Source: Arthrobacter_E sp044748305 (GTDB taxonomy: Bacteria > Actinomycetota > Actinomycetes > Actinomycetales > Micrococcaceae). Taken from it: a DNA stretch of 64,000 nucleotides. This document shows, piece after piece, positions 42,386 through 50,221 of the stretch. A program made the position numbers and the translations under genes. Positions within the stretch are counted from its first letter, which is position 1. Each line of letters starts with the position of its first letter. The notes below the pieces were generated by a model. That model ran no database searches and had not been told where the DNA came from. It was given only the letters and a program-made list of their open reading frames with translations. The DNA lies in the NCBI RefSeq assembly GCF_044748305.1, contig NZ_JBIVFT010000003.1, positions 372,001 to 436,000 of the forward strand. The letters run 5' to 3'.

Positions 42386-43526
42386 GCGGACCGATGGCCG
42401 CAGGAGCCGGGGACGGCTGGCCCCCGTGCTGGGGTCGGCCCGCCTGCGTTTGCGGGAAGCACTTGAGGATGAGGGATTCCTGGACAGGAACGCACCCCGG
42501 GGCGGCCGTGCGTTGAACCGGGCCGGGGATGGGCCGCTTCGGGTTCTGCTGGGCCTGAGTGGAGGCCCGGACTCGCTGGCGCTCGCGGCCGCTGCGGCGT
42601 TCTTCGCCCGGACCGGCCTGTTCCAGGTGGGTGCCGTGGTGGTCGACCATCAGCTGCAGGAAGGGTCCCATGAGGTCGCGGAGCGGGCTGCCGGGCAGGC
42701 GCGCGCCCTGGGACTGGACCCGGTGCGGATCGTCACGGTGACGGTGCCGTCCGATGGGGACGGCCCGGAGGCGGCAGCCCGTTCGGTGCGGCACGCCGCG
42801 CTGGAACAGGCCGCCCGCGAGGAGGGCGCCGATCTGGTGCTGCTCGGCCACACCCGGGACGACCAGGCCGAACAGGTCCTGCTCGCCCTCGCCCGGGGCT
42901 CGGGAACCAGGGCGCTGGCGGGGATCCCGCGGCGACGTGACTTCCCGGGAGGTTCCTATCTCCGTCCCTTCCTGGAGCTGACGCGCGCCGAGACCGAGGA
43001 GATCTGCCGTGTGGAGGATCTCACGCCCTGGCAGGACCCCAGCAACGCGGACCCGGCGTTCACCCGATCCCGGGTGCGATCCCGGGTGATGCCGTTCCTG
43101 GAGGACCAGATCGGCCCCGGCGTGGCCGAGTCCCTGCACCGCTCGGCCCGGATCCTCGCGGCGGATGCCGCCTTTCTGGACGAGGAGGCGCAGCGGCACT
43201 ACGCGGCACTGCGAGAGGCGCACGACGGCGTCATCCTCCTCCCTGAGGACGGGTTGCGGGCGCTGCCCGAGGCACTGCGGTCCCGGGTCCTCGCGCTGGC
43301 CGTCACCGAACTCGGAGGTTCGCCGAGTTTCGAGCGGATGCAGGCCGCCGTCGCACTGTTGAAGCGGCAGGGGAGCGCCGGGCCGGTGCAGTTGCCCGGG
43401 AAGGTGAGTGTCCGGAGGCAGACCCGTCCCAAGGGGGCGCGCAAGGGCGGTGGCGAGTATGGGAAACTGGTTCTGGAAAGCACTGGCCCTCGTGCAATCG
43501 CCGCGGGGCCGTCCAGCCACGGATAG
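42375..43526 (+). CDS. tilS: tRNA(Ile)-lysidine synthetase
   Basis: A 383-residue N-type ATP pyrophosphatase that puts lysine on C34 of tRNA-Ile(CAU) so that it reads AUA. The PP-loop LGLSGGPDSLAL (SGGPDS at 62-67) is clear, followed by VVVDHQLQEGS, LLGHTRDDQAEQVLLALARGSGTRALAGI and the RPFLELTRAETEEICR stretch. The first 50 residues are an extension seen in actinobacterial members. GTG 42375 overlaps the protease gene end. hpt follows 18 bases later. Confidence 0.94.
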   Translation: MTPERTDGRRSRGRLAPVLGSARLRLREALEDEGFLDRNAPRGGRALNRAGDGPLRVLLGLSGGPDSLALAAAAAFFARTGLFQVGAVVVDHQLQEGSHEVAERAAGQARALGLDPVRIVTVTVPSDGDGPEAAARSVRHAALEQAAREEGADLVLLGHTRDDQAEQVLLALARGSGTRALAGIPRRRDFPGGSYLRPFLELTRAETEEICRVEDLTPWQDPSNADPAFTRSRVRSRVMPFLEDQIGPGVAESLHRSARILAADAAFLDEEAQRHYAALREAHDGVILLPEDGLRALPEALRSRVLALAVTELGGSPSFERMQAAVALLKRQGSAGPVQLPGKVSVRRQTRPKGARKGGGEYGKLVLESTGPRAIAAGPSSHG

Positions 43527-43544
43527 ACAGTTACAGGAGTCAGG

Positions 43545-44096
43545 GTGGATTCGCAGGACGTCCAGGCAGATCTCAAGGAAATTCTTCTGACCAAGGAGGA
43601 GATCCAGCAGCGCATCACGGAACTCGCCGCGCAGATCGACAAGGACTATGAGGGGCGCGATCTGCTGATCGTCGGCGTCCTCAAGGGTGCCGTGATGGTC
43701 ATGGCGGATCTGGCCCGTGCTCTGCACAGCCACGTGACCATGGACTGGATGGCGGTGTCCTCCTACGGCTCGGGCACCCAGTCCTCGGGCGTGGTCCGCA
43801 TCATCAAGGACCTTGAGACGGATCTGATGGGCAAGCACGTCCTGATCGTCGAGGACATCATCGACTCCGGTCTGACGCTGTCCTGGCTCAAGGCGAACCT
43901 GGAGTCCCGTGGCCCGGCCAGCGTGGAGATCTGCACCATGCTGCGTAAGCCGGAGGCCGCCAAGGTCGAGATCGACGTCAAGTACGTCGGCAAGGACATC
44001 CCGAACGAGTTCGTGGTGGGTTACGGCCTGGACTTCGCCGAGAAGTACCGCAACCTCGCGTTCGTGGGCAGCCTCGCACCGCACGTCTACGAGTAA
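43545..44096 (+). CDS. hpt: hypoxanthine-guanine phosphoribosyltransferase
   Basis: A 183-residue purine salvage enzyme that joins hypoxanthine or guanine to PRPP. The PRPP loop HVLIVEDIIDSGLTLSWL (VEDIIDSGL at 102-110), the flexible-loop SSYGSGTQSSG and the base-contact PNEFVVGYGLDF are present. GTG 43545 has GGAG five bases upstream. In related genomes ftsH follows directly; here a long hairpin and two genes on the opposite strand come between. Confidence 0.96.
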   Translation: MDSQDVQADLKEILLTKEEIQQRITELAAQIDKDYEGRDLLIVGVLKGAVMVMADLARALHSHVTMDWMAVSSYGSGTQSSGVVRIIKDLETDLMGKHVLIVEDIIDSGLTLSWLKANLESRGPASVEICTMLRKPEAAKVEIDVKYVGKDIPNEFVVGYGLDFAEKYRNLAFVGSLAPHVYE

Positions 44097-44117
44097 GCCT
44101 GAGTCAGCCCGCCCGGA

Positions 44118-44183
44118 AGGCCGCGCCCTGATGTGCTGTGCGCTCCCCAAGTGGGGAGCGCACAGCACATCAGGGCGCGGCCT
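44118..44183. terminator. 31-bp perfect hairpin, convergent terminator
   Basis: Arms at 44118-44148 and 44153-44183 are perfectly complementary with a 4-base loop AAGT. It lies between the ends of hpt and the lipoprotein gene and can serve both. No T-run on either side. Confidence 0.8.
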
Positions 44184-44196
44184 CGGTGGTTAGTGG

Positions 44197-44754
44197 TCAG
44201 TTCAGGCTCTTCATGAAGGTGTAGTCGAACTCTTCGTAACTGATGACCGAGTAGAGTTTCTGGCCCTCACCCTGCCACGGACAGCTCACCTCGTAGTTCA
44301 CGGCCTGCGCGGACTTCGTGTCCATGATTTTCGCGGTGCAGGGGATGGCTTTCCCGGAGTCCGCGAGCGACCCGGTTCCGATCAGGAATCGAGTGTCGGC
44401 CGGCGCCGTGAGTCTGAGCGAGACGGTCTTCCCCGAGGTGCCCTGCACCGTTTCCTGACCGTGGATGGTGGTCGAGTCCGGCCCGAACGTCGGAGTCCCG
44501 TCCGCGGCCGGGCTCGGCGCACCGGACGGTCCGGCAGGGTGTGACGCGGCGGACGTTTGAGGCGCCGCCGGTCCACTGCCCGCCGGCGAAGGGTTCGCCG
44601 GATCGCCGGAAGCGTGCGGGGTGACTGAGGAGTCCGGTGCCGGAGACGGCCCTGGTGCCGGAGCGCCGGGCAGGCTGCAGGCGCCGAGGCCGAAGAGCGT
44701 GGCGATGGCGAGCGTTGGCACCGCCGCACCCCGGATCGTGAGGGGACGTGTCAC
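44197..44754 (-). CDS. lipoprotein with Pro/Ser-rich linker
   Basis: A 185-residue probable lipoprotein. With the GTG at 44754 the signal peptide is MTRPLTIRGAAVPTLAIATLFGLGAC, ending in a lipobox (LGAC, Cys26). A long Pro/Ser/Ala linker (about 30-85) follows, then a compact C-terminal domain (about 88-185) with two Cys (PCTAKIMDTKSAQAVNYEVSCPWQGEG) that may form a disulfide. No known family recognised. The start overlaps the stop of the upstream secreted-protein gene (GTGA), so the two are made from one message. A GTG five codons earlier is an alternative start. Confidence 0.72.
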   Translation of the reverse strand: MTRPLTIRGAAVPTLAIATLFGLGACSLPGAPAPGPSPAPDSSVTPHASGDPANPSPAGSGPAAPQTSAASHPAGPSGAPSPAADGTPTFGPDSTTIHGQETVQGTSGKTVSLRLTAPADTRFLIGTGSLADSGKAIPCTAKIMDTKSAQAVNYEVSCPWQGEGQKLYSVISYEEFDYTFMKSLN

Positions 44755-45290
44755 GGAACCAGCTTCCACTCGTCCTGGCGGGCCCTCAAAGGAGCGTTCA
44801 CCGAGTTGTTCGAGTACGCGGCGACGTACTTGCAGGGGGACTGAAGGACCTTCTTCGTCGCCAGGAACGAGCGGGAGGTCTGGAAGAGCTGCATGGCACG
44901 GCGCTGACCACTGGCGACGTTCAGGCTGTAGGAGAAACCGTCCGTCCAGGACCGCTCCTTCGAGAGCTGTACGCCGATGGTGGTGCTCGCCTTGGCCAGG
45001 ACGACGCCGGCCTCCGCGGTCACCGAGGCCGAAGCGGCCACCCCGACGGACGCCGTCGTCGTCCGCGTGTAGCTGAGGGTGCCGGGGCCTGTGATGTATG
45101 CGCTCTTCACATTGGTGGGTCGCGAACTGCGGGTGACCGAGGTGAAGGTGTACACCGGCGAGGGGCCGTCGCAGATCTGGGGCGAAGCCTGATCTCCGCC
45201 GGGCGACGGCGCCGCCTGTGCGGGAACGACCAGGCCGGCTCCTCCGAGGATCCCGATGACCGATGCTGCGATAAGGCCCTTCACTTTCAT
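44751..45290 (-). CDS. secreted beta-rich protein, possibly aerolysin-like
   Basis: A 179-residue protein with a Sec signal peptide (MKVKGLIAASVIGILGGAGLVVPAQAA, cleavage after AQA). The mature part has two Cys, far apart (QICDG and SPCKYV), and a long Ser/Thr/Val alternating region (SYTRTTTASVGVAASASVTAEAGVVLAKASTTIGVQLS, then FSYSLNVASGQRRAMQLFQ) like the amphipathic strands of ETX/MTX2-type aerolysin pore formers. This likeness is by eye and weak. ATG 45290 has GAAAGG nine bases upstream. It is cotranscribed with the lipoprotein and has a strong promoter at 45368-45396 with a 5' stem-loop. Confidence 0.7.
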   Translation of the reverse strand: MKVKGLIAASVIGILGGAGLVVPAQAAPSPGGDQASPQICDGPSPVYTFTSVTRSSRPTNVKSAYITGPGTLSYTRTTTASVGVAASASVTAEAGVVLAKASTTIGVQLSKERSWTDGFSYSLNVASGQRRAMQLFQTSRSFLATKKVLQSPCKYVAAYSNNSVNAPLRARQDEWKLVP

Positions 45291-45326
45291 GACAACCAAC
45301 CTTTCAAAGCGTGCGATTTTATGGGT

Positions 45327-45413
45327 CGCCGGGCTTCGTGTGTCCCTCACGAAGCCCGGCGAATCACAACGTATCGAGGACATAAAAATATGTCAATGAA
45401 ATTGTTGGACATA
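45327..45413 (-). promoter_or_regulatory. promoter with GACATA operators and 5' stem-loop
   Basis: On the minus strand TTGACA (45396-45391), 17 bases, TACGTT (45373-45368) form a near-consensus promoter. GACATA-AAAA-TATGTC (45379-45394) covers the spacer and -35, and another GACATA lies at 45408-45413, so a repressor could act here. The message would start near 45361, directly at a 14-base stem (45327-45340 with 45348-45361, CGCCGGGCTTCGTG), which would cap its 5' end. The rest of the 384-base gap towards ftsH shows no other gene. Confidence 0.65.
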
Positions 45414-45653
45414 TTCGAAACTTGCTCATTCCCCCTCGCAGTTGAGCTTGCGGTTTCTCGGGTCAAGCGGGTCCTGGTCCCCAAGAAATCGCAAACTGAA
45501 CAGGCCTCGCTCCTCGCGTCCCTGGTTGAAGTTCCGCTTTCGCCCTGAGGGAACTTTTCAGCTCCGGTGTACGTCTTGCTATGCAGACGGTGTCATGCTG
45601 GACCCAGAGAAGTGGGCCCGGCGCCGTTCCCGGGCTAAGCATTCGCAGGAGGG

Positions 45654-45674
45654 ATGGGGCACACGCCCCGGTAG
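45654..45674 (+). CDS. six-codon upstream ORF abutting ftsH
   Basis: ATG GGG CAC ACG CCC CGG TAG (MGHTPR) starts directly after a strong ribosome site (GCAGGAGGG, so spacing is zero to a few bases) and its TAG is immediately followed by the ftsH ATG. The ftsH start has no ribosome site of its own, so ribosomes may reach it only by termination and restart. The stretch GGGGCACACGCCCC can also form a small hairpin. Confidence 0.4.
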   Translation: MGHTPR

Positions 45675-47744
45675 ATGAAACTCAAAAGTATCGCCAAGGG
45701 TCCCTGGATCTGGATCGCCGCCGCGGTGGCCATCATGCTGCTCGCCTTCGCCACCTTCGCGCCGGGCGGTTCGGCACAGATCGACACCAACAAGGGACTC
45801 GAACTCCTGGGCCAGTCGGGCGAAGTCCAGCAGGCCAAGATCATCGACGGTGAGAACCGGGTGAATCTGACCCTGAAGGACTCCGTCACCGTGGACGGCC
45901 AGGACAAGGGCAAGGACGTCTACTTCAAGTACGTCGAGGCCCGTGCCAAGGATGTCGTCACGGCCGTGAACGACGCCAAGCCGAGCAAGGGCTTCCAGGA
46001 CCAGCCGGTGGAGAGCAACTGGCTCCAGGGTCTGCTGTCCCTGCTGCTGCCCACCCTGCTGCTGGTGCTCCTGTTCTGGTTCATCATGTCCAGGATGCAG
46101 GGCGGCGGCTCCAAGGTCATGCAGTTCGGCAAGTCCAAGGCGAAGATGCTCAGCAAGGACATGCCGCAGGTGACCTTCGTCGACGTGGCCGGTGCTGACG
46201 AGGCCGTGGAGGAACTCCACGAGATCAAGGAATTCCTCCGCGAGCCGGGCAAGTTCCAGGCCCTCGGCGCCAAGATCCCCAAGGGTGTCCTGCTGTACGG
46301 CCCTCCCGGTACCGGCAAGACCCTGCTGGCCCGCGCCGTCGCCGGTGAGGCCGGGGTGCCGTTCTTCTCCATCTCGGGCTCCGACTTCGTTGAGATGTTC
46401 GTCGGCGTCGGCGCATCACGTGTCCGTGACCTCTTCGAACAGGCCAAGGCCAACAGCCCGGCCATCATCTTCGTCGACGAGATCGACGCCGTCGGACGTC
46501 ACCGCGGCGTCGGCATCGGCGGCGGCAACGACGAGCGTGAGCAGACCCTGAACCAGATGCTCGTCGAGATGGACGGCTTCGACGCCAAGACCAACGTCAT
46601 CATGATCGCGGCCACCAACCGACCGGACATCCTGGACCCCGCACTGCTGCGTCCGGGCCGCTTCGACCGCCAGATCCCCGTGGACGCTCCGGACCGCAAG
46701 GGCCGCGAGGACATCCTCAAGGTGCACGCCAAGGGCAAGCCGTTGGCTCCCGGCGTCGACCTGAACGCCGTCGCCAAGAAGACGCCGGGCTACACCGGTG
46801 CCGATCTGGCCAACGTCCTCAACGAGGCGGCTCTGCTGACCGCGCGCTCCAATGCCGATCTGATCGACGACCGTGCCCTTGACGAGGGTGTCGATCGTGT
46901 CATGGGCGGCCCGCAGCGCCGCAGCCGGACCCAGAAGGAACACGACCGCAAGATCACGGCCTATCACGAGGGCGGTCACGCCCTGGTGGCCGCGGCCCTG
47001 CACAACGCCCCGCCCGTCACCAAGGTGACCATCCTGCCGCGTGGCCGCGCCGGCGGCTACACGCTGGTGGTCCCGGACGACGATCCCCAGGGCTACACCC
47101 GCAATGAGCTCCTGGACCGCATGGCCTGGGCCATGGGCGGCCGCGTGGCTGAGGAGATCGTGTTCCACGACCCCACCACGGGCGCGTCCAATGACATCGA
47201 GCAGGCCACCAGCACGGCCCGCCGCATGGTCACCGAGCTCGGCATGAGCGAGAAGGTCGGCACCATCAAGGTGGCCGGCGGCGTCTCCAACGTCATGGGC
47301 GCCGGTCGCGGCGGCGATGACAGCGGAGCCACCATCTCCAACGAGCTGGCCGCCCTGGTCGACGAGGAAGTGCGTCGGATGCTGGATTCCGCTCACGACG
47401 AGGCCTACGCCGTGCTGACCGAGAACCGCGACATCCTGGACGCCATGGCCCTGGAGCTCCTCGAGAAGGAGACCATCAACCAGGCGGACGTGGAGCGGCT
47501 CACGGAGAACGTGCGCAAGCCCGTGAAGCGTCCCATCTGGCTCTCCAAGGAATCGCGTCCGGTGCAGCACATCGCTCCGGTCCAGTCCAGCCGCGAGCGT
47601 GCCCAGATGGCGTCTCAGCAGGAGGAGCCGGTGGTGCAGTTGTCCGCTCAGGCCCACGAGCCCGCGGCCCCCGTCCAGCACCTTGCGCCGCAGGCCGAGA
47701 ACCCCTCCGGCCAGGCCCCGCAGGACGAGCAGCAGGGCCAGTAG
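45675..47744 (+). CDS. ftsH: ATP-dependent zinc metalloprotease FtsH
   Basis: A 689-residue membrane-bound AAA+ protease that degrades misfolded membrane and regulatory proteins. Two membrane helices (about 11-29 and 118-138) enclose a small outer domain; the AAA+ module has Walker A GPPGTGKT (209-216), Walker B IIFVDEIDAVGRHR and the second region of homology ATNRPDILDPALLRPGRFDRQ. The protease site is HEGGH (431-435). The tail beyond about residue 610 is Pro/Gln-rich, as in other actinobacteria. The start at 45675 has no ribosome site but directly follows a short upstream ORF. Confidence 0.97.
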   Translation: MKLKSIAKGPWIWIAAAVAIMLLAFATFAPGGSAQIDTNKGLELLGQSGEVQQAKIIDGENRVNLTLKDSVTVDGQDKGKDVYFKYVEARAKDVVTAVNDAKPSKGFQDQPVESNWLQGLLSLLLPTLLLVLLFWFIMSRMQGGGSKVMQFGKSKAKMLSKDMPQVTFVDVAGADEAVEELHEIKEFLREPGKFQALGAKIPKGVLLYGPPGTGKTLLARAVAGEAGVPFFSISGSDFVEMFVGVGASRVRDLFEQAKANSPAIIFVDEIDAVGRHRGVGIGGGNDEREQTLNQMLVEMDGFDAKTNVIMIAATNRPDILDPALLRPGRFDRQIPVDAPDRKGREDILKVHAKGKPLAPGVDLNAVAKKTPGYTGADLANVLNEAALLTARSNADLIDDRALDEGVDRVMGGPQRRSRTQKEHDRKITAYHEGGHALVAAALHNAPPVTKVTILPRGRAGGYTLVVPDDDPQGYTRNELLDRMAWAMGGRVAEEIVFHDPTTGASNDIEQATSTARRMVTELGMSEKVGTIKVAGGVSNVMGAGRGGDDSGATISNELAALVDEEVRRMLDSAHDEAYAVLTENRDILDAMALELLEKETINQADVERLTENVRKPVKRPIWLSKESRPVQHIAPVQSSRERAQMASQQEEPVVQLSAQAHEPAAPVQHLAPQAENPSGQAPQDEQQGQ

Positions 47745-47761
47745 GTCCGTTGGCCCCACGC

Positions 47762-47774
47762 TAGGATGCTTAGG
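47762..47774 (+). promoter_or_regulatory. folE promoter, leaderless start
   Basis: TAGGAT (47762-47767) lies six bases before the GTG of folE, with no ribosome site. This allows the fol genes to be transcribed independently of ftsH as a leaderless message. Confidence 0.45.
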
Positions 47775-48397
47775 TGAACCACATCGACGACGACGTCCCC
47801 GCCGCCGCCAGTAACGGCGTACCGGCCGACAGCCCCATGGACCTCCCTCGCATCGAGGCGGCGGTCCGCGAGATCCTGCTGGCCGTGGGGGAGGACCCGA
47901 ACCGTTCGGGTCTGGTCGACACCCCCGCGAGGGTGGCCCGTGCGTACGCCGAAGTGTTCTCCGGCATCCACCAGGATCCCGGCTCTGTGCTCCAGACCAT
48001 GTTCGACATGGATCACGAAGAGCTGGTCCTGGTCAAAGACATCCCGTTCTACTCCACCTGTGAGCACCATCTGGTGCCGTTCCACGGGGTGGCTCATGTG
48101 GGATACATCCCGTCCCATGACGGGAAGGTGACGGGCCTGAGCAAACTGGCGCGGCTGGTGGACATCATCGCCCGCCGCCCGCAGGTCCAGGAGCGGCTCA
48201 CCACGCAGATCGTGGAGGCCCTGGTCACCCATCTGCAACCGCGCGGCGCCATCGCCGTGGTGGAATGCGAGCACATGTGCATGTCCATGCGCGGCATCCG
48301 CAAACCAGGAGCCAAGACCGTCACCAGTGCGGTCCGGGGCCAGCTCCACGACCCAGCCACACGAGCCGAAGCCATGAGCCTGATACTCGGAAGGTAA
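47774..48397 (+). CDS. folE: GTP cyclohydrolase I
   Basis: A 207-residue enzyme catalysing the first step of folate synthesis, GTP to dihydroneopterin triphosphate. Zinc and active-site residues appear in FYSTCEHHLVPFHGVAHVGYIP and VECEHMCMSMRGI, and the pattern GLSKLARLVDIIARRPQVQERL follows. The 25-residue N-terminal stretch is variable. GTG at 47774 is the start. Seven bases separate its stop from folP. The fol genes continue folP, folB, folK. Confidence 0.97.
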   Translation: MNHIDDDVPAAASNGVPADSPMDLPRIEAAVREILLAVGEDPNRSGLVDTPARVARAYAEVFSGIHQDPGSVLQTMFDMDHEELVLVKDIPFYSTCEHHLVPFHGVAHVGYIPSHDGKVTGLSKLARLVDIIARRPQVQERLTTQIVEALVTHLQPRGAIAVVECEHMCMSMRGIRKPGAKTVTSAVRGQLHDPATRAEAMSLILGR

Positions 48398-48404
48398 TAA
48401 CCCT

Positions 48405-49310
48405 ATGGACTCGCTTGCCGCAGCACCGGGCACCGGCCCGGCCACGAACCCTCTGCCCGTGATCCGGAAAGCCAAAGCAGCAGCCCGATTCGAAGACCTC
48501 GCCCAGGACCGGACCCTGGTCATGGGCGTGCTGAACGTGACACCCGATTCCTTCAGTGACGGCGGGCAGCACAGCACCGCGGACTCCGCCATCGCCCACG
48601 GGCTGCGGATGTTCTACGGGGGCGCGGACATCATCGACGTCGGGGGCGAATCCACCCGGCCGGGAGCCGAGACCGTCACCCCGGAAGAGGAACGGCGCAG
48701 GGTGCTGCCGGTGGTCGCGGCCCTGGTCAAAGCAGGTGCTCTGGTGAGCATCGACACCATCAACGCCGAGACGGCGGCCGCGGCGCTCGACGCCGGTGCC
48801 GCGATCGTGAACGACGTCTCGGGACAGCGGGTCAGCGAAGAGATGATCCACCTCGTGGCGTCCCGTCGGGTGCCGTACATCCTCACCCACTCGCGCGGGG
48901 ATTCGCAGACCATGGACTCGCTGGCGGTCTACACGGACGTCGTGGGCGAGGTCGTGGCCGAGCTGACCGAACTACGCGAGCGGTTCCGCAGTGCAGGACA
49001 CTCGGACGAGCGTCTCATCCTGGATCCGGGCCTCGGTTTCGCGAAGGCCGGGTCGCAGAACTGGGAGCTGCTGCGCGGTCTGGACCGTCTCCGGGACCTG
49101 GGCCACCGGGTCCTCGTGGGAGCCTCACGGAAGCGATTCCTCGGTGAACTGCTCACGTCGGCGGGCAAGGCCGCGGCTCCTGCAGAGCGGGATGCCGCCA
49201 CGCTTGCCGTGACCGCCCTGAGCGCGGCGCACGGCGCCTGGGCAGTCCGGGTGCACGACGCCGGCCCGAATCTTGACGCGGTGAAGGTCGCCGCGAGCTG
49301 GAAGGGGTGA
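48405..49310 (+). CDS. folP: dihydropteroate synthase
   Basis: A 301-residue TIM-barrel enzyme that joins p-aminobenzoate with the pterin diphosphate and is the target of sulfonamides. Motifs: VMGVLNVTPDSFSDGGQ (about 39-55), IIDVGGESTRPGAE, IVNDVSGQR, LILDPGLGFAKAGSQNWELL and VGASRKRFLGEL. It carries a 30-residue N-terminal extension. It overlaps nothing and is seven bases from folE; folB follows after seven bases. Confidence 0.97.
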   Translation: MDSLAAAPGTGPATNPLPVIRKAKAAARFEDLAQDRTLVMGVLNVTPDSFSDGGQHSTADSAIAHGLRMFYGGADIIDVGGESTRPGAETVTPEEERRRVLPVVAALVKAGALVSIDTINAETAAAALDAGAAIVNDVSGQRVSEEMIHLVASRRVPYILTHSRGDSQTMDSLAVYTDVVGEVVAELTELRERFRSAGHSDERLILDPGLGFAKAGSQNWELLRGLDRLRDLGHRVLVGASRKRFLGELLTSAGKAAAPAERDAATLAVTALSAAHGAWAVRVHDAGPNLDAVKVAASWKG

Positions 49311-49317
49311 GCCGGGC

Positions 49318-49725
49318 ATGCAGCGCAGCCTGGACCGCATCGAACTTCGCGGCGTGACCGCGATCGGAAACCATGGTGTCTTCGATTTCGAACGCCGCGA
49401 AGGCCAGCCCTTCGTGGTTGACGTCGTCATGCACCGAGATTTCAGTCGGGCCGCGGAGAGTGATGACGTGGAGGACACGGCCCACTACGGCCTCGTGGCA
49501 GACCTCATCAAGTCCACCGTGACCGGCCCCGCCGTGAACCTGATCGAGAAGCTGGCGGTGCAGATCGCGCACGCCATTCTGGAGGGTTTCCCCGTCGAGC
49601 AGGTCGATGTGACCGTGCACAAGCCCAAGGCGCCCATCGAGGTGCCGTTCGGTGATGTCGCCGTCGTCGTCAGCCGTTCGCGTGCTGATCTTCCGGACGC
49701 CGGAACGAGTGGAGACGCCGTATGA
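49318..49725 (+). CDS. folB: dihydroneopterin aldolase
   Basis: A 135-residue enzyme that splits dihydroneopterin to hydroxymethyl-dihydropterin and glycolaldehyde. The family pattern is visible in RIELRGVTAIGNHGVFDFERREGQPFVVDVVM, with YGLVADLIKS and LIEKLAVQIAHAIL and the catalytic Lys in VTVHKPKAPIEVPFGDVAV. Its stop overlaps the folK start by four bases (ATGA). Confidence 0.95.
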   Translation: MQRSLDRIELRGVTAIGNHGVFDFERREGQPFVVDVVMHRDFSRAAESDDVEDTAHYGLVADLIKSTVTGPAVNLIEKLAVQIAHAILEGFPVEQVDVTVHKPKAPIEVPFGDVAVVVSRSRADLPDAGTSGDAV

Positions 49726-50219
49726 GCCGCACCCGCGCCATCCTGGCCCTGGGCAGCAACCTCGGCGAACGGCAGGGCACACTGTCAGCCGCCGTCGCCG
49801 ATCTGGTGGCCCATCCCCGGGTTCACCTGGTGGACGTCTCGCCGATCATCCAGACGAAGGCGGTAGGTGGGCCGGAGGACCAGCCTCCTTATCTGAACAT
49901 GGTCATGGCCGTGGACACCGAGTTGGAGCCTCTGGAACTGCTGGCCCACTGCCAGGCGGTGGAGCAGATGCACCACCGGGTGCGGGAGGTCCGTTGGGGC
50001 GCCCGGACCCTGGACGTCGATGTGATCGTCTTCGGTGAACTTCACAGCGATGACCCGGTCCTCACCCTGCCTCATCCGCGCGCTGCGGAGCGGGCGTTCG
50101 TGCTGGTCCCGTGGGCCGCGATGGACCCCGAGGCGGTACTGAGCGGCACACCGGTGCGTGAGCTGGCCGTTGCTGCGGCGGACTACGCGGACGCCGAAGA
50201 ATACGACGACGAGGTCTGA
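49722..50219 (+). CDS. folK: HPPK, hydroxymethyldihydropterin pyrophosphokinase
   Basis: A 165-residue kinase that passes pyrophosphate from ATP to the pterin before folP. Motifs include AILALGSNLGERQGTL near the start, PYLNMVMAVDTELEPLELLAHCQAVEQ in the middle and RWGARTLDVDVIVFGE and LPHPRAAERAFVLVPWAAMDP near the end, all classic HPPK. It overlaps folB by four bases; the DUF3180 gene starts two bases after its stop. Confidence 0.96.
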   Translation: MSRTRAILALGSNLGERQGTLSAAVADLVAHPRVHLVDVSPIIQTKAVGGPEDQPPYLNMVMAVDTELEPLELLAHCQAVEQMHHRVREVRWGARTLDVDVIVFGELHSDDPVLTLPHPRAAERAFVLVPWAAMDPEAVLSGTPVRELAVAAADYADAEEYDDEV

Positions 50220-50221
50220 CC

